NCBI RefSeq assembly: GCF_019075875.1
Contig: NZ_JAHOOZ010000001.1
Location: forward strand, 124,001 to 188,000
DNA: 64,000 nt
Direction of reading: 5' to 3'
DNA from: Novosphingobium sp. G106
Lineage (GTDB): Bacteria > Pseudomonadota > Alphaproteobacteria > Sphingomonadales > Sphingomonadaceae
Positions within the stretch are counted from its first letter, which is position 1. Each line of letters begins with the position of its first letter. The notes under the pieces were generated by a model, which was not told the origin of the DNA, did no database searches, and saw only the letters and a list, made by a program, of their open reading frames with translations. Below, one piece after another: positions 1 through 8,490 of the stretch. The position numbers and the translations under genes were made by a program.

Positions 1-1494
1 CTATCGCGAGACCTGGACCGGCTCGTCGCCGTAGGGGCCAATGGCGAGCGCCTGACCGCTGGGGAATTCGCACAGGAGATCAGCCGCTACAGGCAGTATC
101 TTGAGGCCCTGGAACCGCGCCCGCAGCGTGCAGCGCTGCTCGCGAAAAACCGGATCGAGGTCCTCTACGTCTCGAACGGTCTGAACTTTGCCGGCATCGT
201 CAGCACCGCGCTCCATCCGATGGGGTCGGTGGAGGATTACCTCTATGTCCTCGAAGACGCCGGGATCGATACGCTGGTTTTCGATGCCGATCACTACGAG
301 GAGATGGCGACTGCTCTGCGTGACCGGGCGCCGGGCCTCAGGCACCTGCTGGCGCTGGGCGAGAGCAAGGTCGGCCGCCCCATGGCCCGGGAGGTCGCCG
401 GCCATGCACCGGACAGGCTGATCGCGCCTGCAAGCGATCCGGAAGCGCTGTTTCGCATTGCCTATTCGGGCGGCACGACCGGAAACCCCAAGGGCATCAT
501 GACGACCCATCGGACGGCGGCCACTTCCGCGCTGATCCAGTTGATCAGCTGGGAGTGGCCGAAGGAGGTACGCCACCTCATCTGTGCGCCACTCAGCCAC
601 TCCGGCGCTGCGGTGCTGAGCTCGGTCCTTGTCAAGGGCGGCGCGATGTTCGTCCTGCCCGGCTTCGAACCGGTCGCCGTGATGGAAGCGATCGAGCGGC
701 ACCGGATCACGTCGGTGCTGATGGTGCCTACGATGGTTCTCGCCATGATCGACCATCCGCGCTTCGGCGAGTTCGATCTCTCCAGCCTCGAAGTGATCTT
801 CTATGGAGCCTCGGCCTTTCCGGCGGCGCGGCTGAAGGATGCGATCGCCCGGCTGGGACCTGTCTTCTTCCAGTTCTACGGCCAATCCGAGGCGCCGATG
901 TCGATCACTGTCATGCGTCGTGACGAGCACGACGTGAATGATCCGCTGCGGCTCGCGAGCTGCGGGCGGCCGACGCCGCTCGTGCGCGTCGCGCTGCTCG
1001 ACGACGATGGCAACGAGGTTTCCCGCGGCGAGCCTGGTGAGATTTGCGTCCAGGGGCCTCTGTTGATGGGCGGCTATCTCAACAAGCCCGAAGAGACCGC
1101 CAAGGCGCTTGAGGGCGGCTGGCTCCACACCGGCGATATTGCCATCGAGAGCGCGGACGGCTTCCTTCGCATCGTCGATCGCAAGAAGGACATGATCATC
1201 ACCGGCGGCTTCAATGTCTTCGCGCGCGAAGTGGAAGACGTGCTAGTTGAGCACCCGCTGGTCCGCCAGGCGGCGGTTATCGGGGTGCCCGACGCGAAAT
1301 GGGGCGAGGCGGTGAAGGCAGTTGTCGTGATCGAACCGGGCGCAGAAGTGAGGGCAGAAGAGCTGATTGCCCTCGTCCGCGAGCGCAAGGGAGCAGTGCA
1401 GGCGCCCAAGAGCATCGAATTTGTAGACGCCCTGCCGCTGTCCGCCCTGGGTAAGCCTGACAAGAAAGCGCTCCGCCTTCAATACACCAGTTGA
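1..1494 (+). CDS. Acyl-CoA synthetase (AMP-binding), 5' end cut by window
   Basis: The frame is open from base 1, so the N-terminus lies outside the window; an internal ATG at 220 is not the true start. The enzyme would activate a carboxylic acid to its CoA thioester through an acyl-adenylate in the cytoplasm. Seen: the phosphate-binding loop YSGGTTGNPKG near 460-500, the adenine motif YGQSEAP near 880, the hinge and C-terminal motifs TGDIA and DRKKDMIITGGFNVF near 1130-1220, and the catalytic lysine in LGKPDKKAL close to the C-terminus. All key residues are present, so the visible part looks functional. It is convergent with the damaged BVMO operon. The chain length or type of acid cannot be told from sequence. 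Confidence 0.93.
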   Translation, partial: LSRDLDRLVAVGANGERLTAGEFAQEISRYRQYLEALEPRPQRAALLAKNRIEVLYVSNGLNFAGIVSTALHPMGSVEDYLYVLEDAGIDTLVFDADHYEEMATALRDRAPGLRHLLALGESKVGRPMAREVAGHAPDRLIAPASDPEALFRIAYSGGTTGNPKGIMTTHRTAATSALIQLISWEWPKEVRHLICAPLSHSGAAVLSSVLVKGGAMFVLPGFEPVAVMEAIERHRITSVLMVPTMVLAMIDHPRFGEFDLSSLEVIFYGASAFPAARLKDAIARLGPVFFQFYGQSEAPMSITVMRRDEHDVNDPLRLASCGRPTPLVRVALLDDDGNEVSRGEPGEICVQGPLLMGGYLNKPEETAKALEGGWLHTGDIAIESADGFLRIVDRKKDMIITGGFNVFAREVEDVLVEHPLVRQAAVIGVPDAKWGEAVKAVVVIEPGAEVRAEELIALVRERKGAVQAPKSIEFVDALPLSALGKPDKKALRLQYTS

Positions 1495-1659
1495 CCCGTT
1501 GAAGCCCAAGCCAGGAAATGCAGGCAGGCCGGCGAAGCGGCAGCGCTTTGAATCTTCAACAATCGCAGCGTATTTTCCGTTAGCCGTCTCGCACTCTTTT
1601 CGACGCGGATGACGGATCAGACAAGATGTTACCGATTTTGGCGTATTACCGCGCGTCAG

Positions 1660-3480
1660 TTAGCGGCTACTTAGCTCCAGTCCCGCAAGTGAGCCTTCTG
1701 CGCGCCAGTCGGCGATGATCCTGTAGAAGGCGAGCGGGCCTCCGCCATAGGCGCTGTTGCGGGCGTTGAGCCGGCTAACGTCGCCTTCATGGTTGAAGTA
1801 GCTCGGCGTACATTCGCGCAGCGCTTCGACCATCGAGACGGCGGCCCTGTCGATCTCTGCGACCCAGGAGTCTTCGGCCTCGCGCGTCACCTCGATGCGG
1901 GTCGCGTCCCGCTCTCGCGCCTCGCACAGGATGTAGGCGATATGCCGCGTCTGCTCGCCGATCATGTGCGGGAAGTTAAGCGAGAGGCCCGTCTGGACAT
2001 GCGCCATGATGAAGAGGTTGGGGAAGCCGTGCGTGCCGTAGCCGTGGAACGTGGCCGCGCCGTTCGCCCACTTTTCCTTCAGGGTCAGCGCGCCGCGCCC
2101 GGCGATGTCGAAGCTGATGCGTTTGGCGAAAGGGCTGCTCGCGTCATAGCCGGTGCTGTAAATCAGTCAGTCGAGTAGATACTCGCGCCCGCCTGCAACC
2201 ACGCCGTTCGGCGTAATTCGCTCGACTCCGTGCCCCTCGGTGTCGATCAGCGTCACGTTTGGGCTATTGAAGGTCGGCAGGTAATCGTCGTGGAAGCAGG
2301 GCCGTTTGCAGAAGCGGTCGTACCAGGGCTTGAGCGCTTCGGCGGTCGCCTTGTCGGCGACGACATCGCCCACCCGCGCGCGGATCTCCTCCATCTTCAC
2401 GAAATCGGCGAGCGGTGCGACCTCGTAGGGATCGCCTATTTCGATACTCATTTCCTGCGCGTGGCCGAGCAGCTTGAGGATATTGCGCGGGATCGAGGTC
2501 CAGCCGTCGCCGACCAGGTCCTCCTCGAGGATCGCGCCGCCGACCAGCGCGGTGAAGTTCTCCATCCGCTTTTGCTGCCAACCCGGCTCCAGGCTCGCGA
2601 ATTCGGCGGGATCGAGCGCCCGGTCGTCGCGCCGGTCGATTGAGGACGGGGTGCGCTGGAAGACGTAGAGCTGCTTTGCCGATGCGCCGAGGTGCGGCAC
2701 GCATTGGACCGCGGTCGCGCCGGTGCCGATAATGCCGACGACTTTGTCCGCAAGCCCTGTCAGCCCGCCATCGGAGGTGCCGCCGGTGTAGCCATAGTCC
2801 CAGCGACTGGTGTGGAACGCATGGCCCCGGAAGTCTTCGAGCCCCGGCAGGTCGGCCAGCTTCGGGCGGTCCATCACCCCGGCCGAGACGACCACGAAGC
2901 GCGCCTTCATGGCGTCGCCGCGGTCGGTGCGGATGGTCCAGAGGCCGCTCGCCTCGTCCCAGGCGATTTCGGTGACGTCGGTGTGGAAGCAGGTGTCGCG
3001 GTAGAGGTCGTAGGTCTCGGCGATCAGCTTGCAATGCGCGTGGATTTCGGGGCCTTTGGCATATTTGCGCTCGGGCAGGACACCGAGTTCTTCCAGCAGC
3101 GGCAGGTAGATCGGTGCCTCGGTGTCACAGGCGGCGCCCGGGTAGCGGTTCCAGTACCAGACCCCGCCGAAGTCGCCTGCGCGGTCGATGAAGCGCAGGC
3201 CCTCGATGCCCGCCTTGCGCAGCTCCGCGCCCAGGAGGAGGCCGCCGAAGCCCGCACCGATCACCGCGATCTCAATCTGATCGGTCAGCGGCTCGCGGTC
3301 GGGGCTGCCGGCAAATCCCGGATCCTCCTCGTAGCGATGGTGGTGGCCGCGATCGATCCGGACGAACTGCCCGAGGCCGTCAGGCGTCAGGCGCCTGTCG
3401 CGCTCGGCGCGGTACCGGGCGCGCAGGACTGCGGGATCGATGCCATAGGCGTCCGCCAGCGGCTTCAGCTTGTCCGTCAT
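1660..3480 (-). pseudogene. Baeyer-Villiger monooxygenase with in-frame TGA
   Basis: A flavoprotein monooxygenase that would insert oxygen next to a ketone, using FAD and NADPH. Reading through one stop gives about 606 residues, the usual size of the longer (cyclopentadecanone-MO-like) BVMOs. Seen: first Rossmann motif GAGFGG near 3250, the BVMO fingerprint FRGHAFHTSRWD near 2800-2835, second Rossmann motif GTGATA near 2725, and the C-terminal region at 1660-2160. The codon at 2167-2169 is TGA, at the start of the motif LIYSTGYD, where relatives often have Cys (DCLIYATGFE-like); a single-base change would explain it. The start ATG at 3480 overlaps the SDR stop (ATGA), implying translational coupling. 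It is truncated as read; a sequencing error is the alternative. Confidence 0.85.
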
Positions 3481-4431
3481 GGGAGCATTGCCAGCGTCTG
3501 GCGCACGACCAGCGCCTCGTCGTAGACGCTCAGCGGCTCGACGAGCACGCCGGCATCGCAGATCTCCGGCCAGTGCGCGGCGATGTCCTCGGCGCTCGGC
3601 AGCGCGGGAGCAACCCAGCCTGTCGCGGCGCTGATTGCCACGCGGGCATAGCGCCCGCTGCAGGCGGAAAAAAATGCCGTGCGTCATCCCCGAATCTTCG
3701 CTGACGAGATGCATCGCCAGTGGCACGACCCAGTCGGCATCGAGCCGTTCGCCGCCGCCCGAAGGCGTGGCAATTAACTCGTCCAGCGCGGCGCCGACTT
3801 CGCTCACTTCGGCCTTCCAGCTAAAGTCCACGCTGTCGGCCATAGACGTGCGCGCGTTGGGCATGATGACGTTGCACAGCACTCCGTGGTCCTTGCCTTC
3901 AAGCGCGATCGTGTTCGCCAACCCTACGATCCCCGCTTTCGCGGCGGCATAGCTCGCTTGCCAGGGATGGCCGAACAGGCCCGACGAGGATGCCGTGAAC
4001 AGCATGCGGCCATAGCCCTGCCGTTTCATCGCGGCGAAGGCGGGCTGGCCGACGTGGAAGCTGCCCTTGAGATGGACGTCTATGACGCTGTTAATGTCCG
4101 CCTCGGTCATCTCGTCGAAACGGGCATGGCGCAGGATGCCGGCGTTGCTGATCAGGACGTCGATCCGACCGAACGCCTCAATGGCGAGGTCGACGATGGC
4201 CCTGCCGCCGGCGCGCGTTGCCACGCTATCGCGATTTGCCGCGGCCAAGCCGCCCTGGGCGGCGATTTCGGCGACGACCTTGTCCGCAGCGGCAGGCCCG
4301 ATATCGTTGACCACCACGCGCGCGCCGCGCCGGGCCAGTTCGAGCGCATAGGCGCGGCCGAGCCCGCCGCCCGCGCCAGTAACGATCGCGACCCGGCGGT
4401 CGAAACGTATTGTACTTTCGCTTCCGTTCAT
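3477..4431 (-). pseudogene. Short-chain dehydrogenase/reductase, +1 frameshift in A7 run
   Basis: A cytoplasmic NAD(P)-dependent SDR, probably oxidising a hydroxyl to the ketone used by the BVMO. Seen: nucleotide loop TGAGGGLG near residue 20, NAG motif, and catalytic Ser...Tyr-x-x-x-Lys in SSSGLFGHPWQASYAAAK. After the GIF motif the frame breaks at the run of seven A at 3668-3674 (T7 on the coding strand). Removing one base restores GIFSACSGRYARV and a C-terminus ending MLP, stop 3477-3479, giving 317 residues. As written, the frame runs through into the BVMO and creates a false 754-residue SDR-BVMO fusion. The upstream neighbour is the NTF2-like gene, 34 bases away. Confidence 0.85.
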
Positions 4432-4465
4432 CGGCAGTCCGTTCCCTTACGCGCGCCTGTTCGGC

Positions 4466-4834
4466 CTAGGCGGCCGGGCTGAAGCTGCCGGCACGGTCGA
4501 GGTATTCGTCGAGCCGCTTTATGCGCTCGCCATCCATGACAACGACAACGCAGACTTCCCAGGACAAGCGATGTCCATCGGCGGTGCGGACCGTCATCAC
4601 ATGCTGCCGGATGAAGCCGCTGGCCGTTGGTTGACTGCGGATATCGGTGAAGGTCCGCCCGGGAAAATTGTCGACGAAACGGGCCCATTCGCGTGCAGTG
4701 CCTTCGCGATCATGCGCGATCCGATCGAAGCAATGCGAGATATGCGCGTCGGGGCTGAGCCATTCGAGCGCCGCCGCAACATCGCCCGCGGCCAAGTGGT
4801 CGAACACGATATCGAGCACGTTCTCGTTACGCAT
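4466..4834 (-). CDS. SnoaL/NTF2-like protein
   Basis: A small intact protein of 122 residues with the cone-shaped SnoaL/NTF2 fold pattern: an N-terminal helix (VLDIVFDHLAAGDVAAAL), a buried DAHISH segment, and a C-terminal sheet ending in MDGERIKRLDEYLDR. Relatives include ketosteroid isomerase, limonene-epoxide hydrolase and polyketide cyclases, so an isomerase or hydrolase role on a cyclic ketone or epoxide is plausible next to KstD-like and BVMO genes, but no catalytic assignment is made. The ATG at 4834 is one base after the stop of the preceding unknown gene, so the two are probably coupled. This is the only undamaged gene of the five-gene run. Confidence 0.75.
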   Translation of the reverse strand: MRNENVLDIVFDHLAAGDVAAALEWLSPDAHISHCFDRIAHDREGTAREWARFVDNFPGRTFTDIRSQPTASGFIRQHVMTVRTADGHRLSWEVCVVVVMDGERIKRLDEYLDRAGSFSPAA

Positions 4835-4835
4835 A

Positions 4836-5528
4836 TTAGATCCTCTCCATTCCGTTCACACGGCCCATCACCTGGGATCGAAAGCCGAACAAGGTCTGCA
4901 AGATTTCCGAGCCGAACTGGCGCACGGCCGGGTTCAACGAGACGAACCAGTTCTCCTGCGGGGGGCGGGGGGGGCAGGGAAGGGGCTGCAGCTCGATGAG
5001 CTGTCCCATGAGGAGGCAGCCCGAGACGATCGCATCCTGATTGCACGAGACTGCCGGCGGCCGCGTCCTCGTCGCCCGGCCAAAAGATCAGCATGTTGAG
5101 CCGATCCTGCAATTTTGGCTTGAGCGATATATTGATCCGTTCCGAAACGTCCTGGACTTCCCGACCCGACCCATACCGCAAAGCGAAATGCGGAACGCCA
5201 GAGGCACGGTGCGGGCTGCTTGGCGATATCGCTTCCGGTCTTCCGCAAGATCATCATCTTCTAGGCTGAGGCGCTGCAGTCGCTCCTCGATCGCCAACTG
5301 CTCGGGCCTGATCTGTGACATATAGAATACATTGTTTTGGACGTTCTGATCGTCTCGATTGGGGTCGACGGCGAGAAACGTGTCCACGCCATCCCCCTTG
5401 AAGCCCGTGTCGGTTACCACGCACCCGAGCGCTTCGACCGGTTCGAACGCTAGCTGGCGCTCGCCGGGCCAATAAAGGGTCTCCACAGGGTTTAGAAGCC
5501 GACCTTCATAGTGGGCGATCTGTTTCAT
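4836..5528 (-). pseudogene. Unrecognised protein with internal frame changes
   Basis: I do not recognise this family. The N-terminal frame (ATG at 5528, preceded by a purine-rich stretch; an alternative TTG at 5549) encodes a hydrophilic stretch with HYEGRLLNPVETLYWPGE and ends in an off-frame stretch near 5170. The next reading frame carries DVSERINISLKPKLQDRLNM and the original frame resumes near 5040, running to QENWFVSLNPAVRQFGSEIL and a stop at 4836-4838. Start and stop are in the same frame, so the indels sum to zero modulo three. Two G runs (4960-4965 and 4967-4974) lie in the last part. Gene length would be about 230 residues. It sits between the KstD-like gene and the NTF2-like gene in one operon. 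Confidence 0.5.
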
Positions 5529-5572
5529 CTTCTCGATGTCCTCGACCAATGTTCATGCGTCCAGCACGATGT

Positions 5573-7274
5573 CTATGAATCGCCTTGATTTCCCAAATGC
5601 GCAGCGTGTTTGGCCGCGATGTAGCCGAAGACGAAGCTCGGCCCCACGCTCGATCCCGCGCCGGGATAGATCCGGCCCATGACCGAGGCGGTGCTGATGC
5701 CGGTGGCGTAAAGCCCCTCGATCACCGAGCCGTCCTGGCGCAGCACGCGGGCGTTCTCGTCGGTCACCACGCCACCATAAGTGCCAACGTCACCGGGCAC
5801 CACGGGCGCGGCGTAGAACGGTCCCGTCTCGATCGGCCCCAGCGTGTGTGAGCCGTCCTTGCGGTGGAAATCGCCGAGCCAGTTGTCGTAGGCGCGGTTG
5901 CCGCGGCCAAACTCCGCATCGATGCCCTTGCGCGCGCCGTCGTTGTACGTGTCGATAGTCTTGCGCAGTACCGCCGGATTGATGCCGATCTGGCCCGCCA
6001 GCCCTACGATCGTTCTGTCTCGCTTTATGAAGCCGGAGTCGAGCCATGCCTTCGGCGGGTTTCCGCCGTGGTAGTTGTCCCGCCCCCTTTGATCGCCGAT
6101 CCACCAGCTCGGCACCGCGGGCACGATCTTGTCGCGTGTCAGCATGTTCTGGCAGAACTCCATGTAGGAGCCGCCCTCGTTCATGTACCGCACACCTGAT
6201 TGGTCGACGACGATCGAATGCGGCTTGGCGTAGTGCATCTGACCGCCCGCGAGTTCGCCCAGCGCGACACCATTGCCCTGGTTTTCCTTGCCCGGCGGGA
6301 TCGACATCTGATTGCCGACCATTTCCTCCATCTGGCCGATGGCGGCGCCGATCTTCATCATCTCCAGGATCATCTCGCCGGTGCTGCCCGCCGTGGCGGC
6401 AGTCCACTTGGCGGAGGTGCCAGGCTGGTACTTGTCGCGCATCTCCTGATTGTGGCTGAAGCCGCCGGCGTTCACCAGCACGCCCAGGTCCGCGCCCACA
6501 CGCCACGGCTTTCCGTCCTTCTGAGTGACGACACCCTTCACCGCGCCGCTCTCGTCGCTGATGAAGCTCGTCACCTTGCTGTTGACGCGCAGGTCAACGC
6601 CCGCGGCCAGGCTGGCCTGCAGCATCCGGCCCTGCAGCGCGCCGCCCGCCGTGACCCAGCGCTTGCCCGTGAGCTTGGCCATGATCATGCGCATGCCGAC
6701 CTTGAGCATTTCGGTCTTGCCCTTCCACGAGGTCTTGGCGAGACCGATCTCGAACCCCTCGTAATGATAGGCCGGGACATTGCCGAGGAAGTTGGGTTCG
6801 AGCCGGTCGCGCCACCCGCCGAGTTCGTTCGAGTTGAACAGGTCGGCGACGATAGTACGGCCGGGGACCGAGCCGCCCGGGCGATCGTCGTAGTAATCGG
6901 GCCACCACGGGCAGCGGCGCATCTTGATGCCATTCGCCACCAGGAAATCGACCATCTTGGGGCCTTCAGTAACGTAGGCTCTGCGTTTGGCTGGCGTCGT
7001 ACCCGGCGCATCGATCGACTGGCCCGCGGTTGCCTCCATGTAGGTCATGGCTTTTTTCGTAGCTGTCTTCGACCCCTTCTTCCTTCATGAAGCGGTTGTT
7101 CGGGATCCACATGACCCCGCCCGAGCGCGAGGTCGTGCCGCCGATCAGCCCGGTTTTCTCCAGCACCACGACGCTCTTGCCGAGCCTGCGCATGAGCAGC
7201 GCCGAACACATCGATCCGCCCCCGCTGCCGACGCTGATGAAATCGAAGGTCTCATCGAATTCGAGATTGCTCAT
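5573..7274 (-). pseudogene. KstD-like FAD-dependent dehydrogenase, +1 frameshift in T6 run
   Basis: A FAD_binding_2 family flavoenzyme (3-ketosteroid Delta1-dehydrogenase / fumarate-reductase group) that would introduce a double bond next to a keto group. Seen: N-terminal dinucleotide motif VGSGGGSMCSALLM, the stretch GLIGGTTSRSGGVMWIPNN, and the C-terminal YPGAGSSVGPSFVFGYIAAKHAA-like end typical of this group. The N-terminal 75 residues are in a different frame. The break coincides with six T at 7052-7057, and removing one base joins DSYEKAMTYMEAT in frame, giving 566 residues, a normal KstD length. The steroid substrate is only suggested by family and by the BVMO/SDR neighbours. Confidence 0.88.
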
Positions 7275-7317
7275 TCAGCCCATCCTCTTGTTCTATCGAA
7301 ATATCGTGGTGTTCAGG

Positions 7318-7470
7318 CCTGTTCGCGCAGCGCCTTGAGAAACTTGCCGCGATCGACCTTGCCCGAGGCCGTGCGCGGCAGCGCCTCGCGGGTCACGACG
7401 ACCTCGCGTGGGACCTTGTAGATCGCCAGCTACGCTTTTATGCGCCTTGATCTCGTCCTCGGTCACATAT
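7318..7470 (-). pseudogene. C-terminal remnant of an AMP-binding acyl-CoA ligase
   Basis: On the minus strand a short frame reads AIYKVPREVVVTREALPRTA followed by SGKVDRGKFLKALREQA and a stop at 7318-7320. This is the standard C-terminal end of an acyl-CoA synthetase, including the catalytic lysine of SGKVDRGK. Upstream the frame is disturbed near 7430 (a stop-containing frame reads VTEDEIKAH), and the rest of the enzyme is missing. It would have headed the KstD-BVMO operon. The truncation point lies next to the IS remnants, so a deletion caused by insertion elements is the simplest explanation. Confidence 0.75.
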
Positions 7471-7690
7471 CACTCGAGCTAGCCAACACGCCTTGCTCCA
7501 AAAATGTATTGCGCGCGATGCATATTCTTCTGCGGCAGATTGGCAAGTGCCCGTCGAGCGAGAACAGCCGCGATAGGAGCGAATGGCAGAAGGGGTTTCT
7601 TCCCTGATGCCTCTCACACATTGAGGACGAGCGCAGCCCCTAAGCCTTTTCGGAAAATCACCTGGAAGTCAGGCGGACGCAAAACGCAAA
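7471..7690. other. Gap without recognisable gene
   Basis: Between the ligase remnant and the IS256-type remnant. Short open frames exist on both strands but none resembles a known protein or has a convincing start site. Confidence 0.5.
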
Positions 7691-7975
7691 ATCGGCGTGC
7701 GGTTCCTCGGAAAAACTGTCTGCCGGAGATGCAGAATAGTATCCCTTCCGATCATGTGGCTTGAGCCAGTGTGGCTCTTCGTCGCGCAACCCGGTGCCGC
7801 CGGCTTCCACTTCAGGTTTCGGCGCATACGTGGAGGCATTTGCGACTCGTTTTTCGAGCGGTTCAAGATCAGATGGAGGAGCTTTGTGGCAGCGTCATCT
7901 CTGAGGAAGTAGCCCCTGGCCAGGACCGCCCGCCTGAGCTTCGAGTACAAAGCTTCAATGTCGTTCGAGACGTTC
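7690..7975 (-). mobile_element. IS256-type transposase C-terminal remnant
   Basis: The frame on the minus strand starting near 7975 reads NVSNDIEALYSKLRRAV and then GYFLRDDAATKLLHLILNRS, closely patterned on the C-terminal end of IS256-family transposases (TNAIEALNSKLRR...RGHFPxDDAATKLLxL). It lacks the DDE catalytic part and decays after about 50 residues into an unrelated frame, so it is a dead fragment. No terminal inverted repeats could be defined. Confidence 0.55.
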
Positions 7976-7997
7976 AAGGATGTCGCCGCTTTTGTCG

Positions 7998-8108
7998 TTA
8001 GTCGACGGCATCTACAATCGAACCCGGCTGCATTCCGCTTTGGGCCATCTCAGTCCTGTTCTGTTTGAGGAGCAACACGCTCGCCTGAGGGTTAAATCTG
8101 CCGCCTGA
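7998..8108 (+). mobile_element. IS3-family transposase (OrfB) C-terminal remnant
   Basis: The plus-strand frame at 7998-8108 reads VDGIYNRTRLHSALGHLSPV and then LFEEQHARLRVKSAA before a TGA. This matches the end of IS3-family OrfB integrases (Y-N-x-x-R-x-H-S-x-L-G-x-x-x-P-x-x-F-E). Everything upstream of the YN motif is gone and is replaced by the IS256-type remnant, so two different insertion sequences have been truncated against each other here. Confidence 0.75.
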
Positions 8109-8446
8109 CTTCTGTCAGACCGCAGGGCCTGGTCCACGCCGATGGCGCAGTCCCAAATACTTCGCCCAATGGAAGTTAACCCGGTCAGTCGATGCTGCGC
8201 CGCTGCGCCCACTCGTCGTATGATGAGATTGACGCCGAAGACGTCCTACGGGTCTCAAGCCCCTACGGAACCGCGCGCCCGAAGTGGCGAATAGCCTCAG
8301 AGGCCACAATGAAATGGTACTGGATGCCGCAAAGGCGTTGGGACTTCGTAACGGCAAAAATTCCGCCGCGTTGGCCCGGGCACCTTGACCAATTTCTGCC
8401 CAAAGCGACCCTGCTGATAGAGGATTGACTAGTACCCGATCGAAGA
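8109..8446. other. Unassigned stretch beside IS remnants
   Basis: Several short frames cross this stretch. One plus-strand frame ends MVLDAAKALGLRNGKNSAAL then ARAP and a stop near 8390, which looks protein-like, but I cannot assign it to a family. Probably further mobile-element debris. Confidence 0.35.
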
Positions 8447-8469
8447 CGCCCGGACCCATGGCCCGGGCG
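8447..8469 (-). terminator. Possible hairpin terminator of TBDR
   Basis: A perfect 7-bp stem CGCCCGG/CCGGGCG with a 9-nt loop lies about 20 bases past the stop of the minus-strand TBDR. There is no U-tract, so it may be weak or Rho-assisted. Confidence 0.35.
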
Positions 8470-8490
8470 CCCCGCATTAGTTGATGGTTT

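Noticed and set aside
1..1128. Long minus-strand frame opposite the acyl-CoA ligase
   Set aside because: Antisense shadow of a well-supported ligase gene; Arg- and His-rich with no family features.
2167..2169. TGA as selenocysteine codon
   Set aside because: No reason to expect a selenoprotein BVMO, the residue is not catalytic, and no SECIS-like hairpin was evident after the codon. A point mutation or read error is simpler.
2167..4431. A 754-residue SDR-BVMO fusion protein
   Set aside because: It arises only from the +1 shift at the A7 run and the ATGA overlap; the SDR has its own stop at 3477-3479 and the BVMO its own ATG at 3480.
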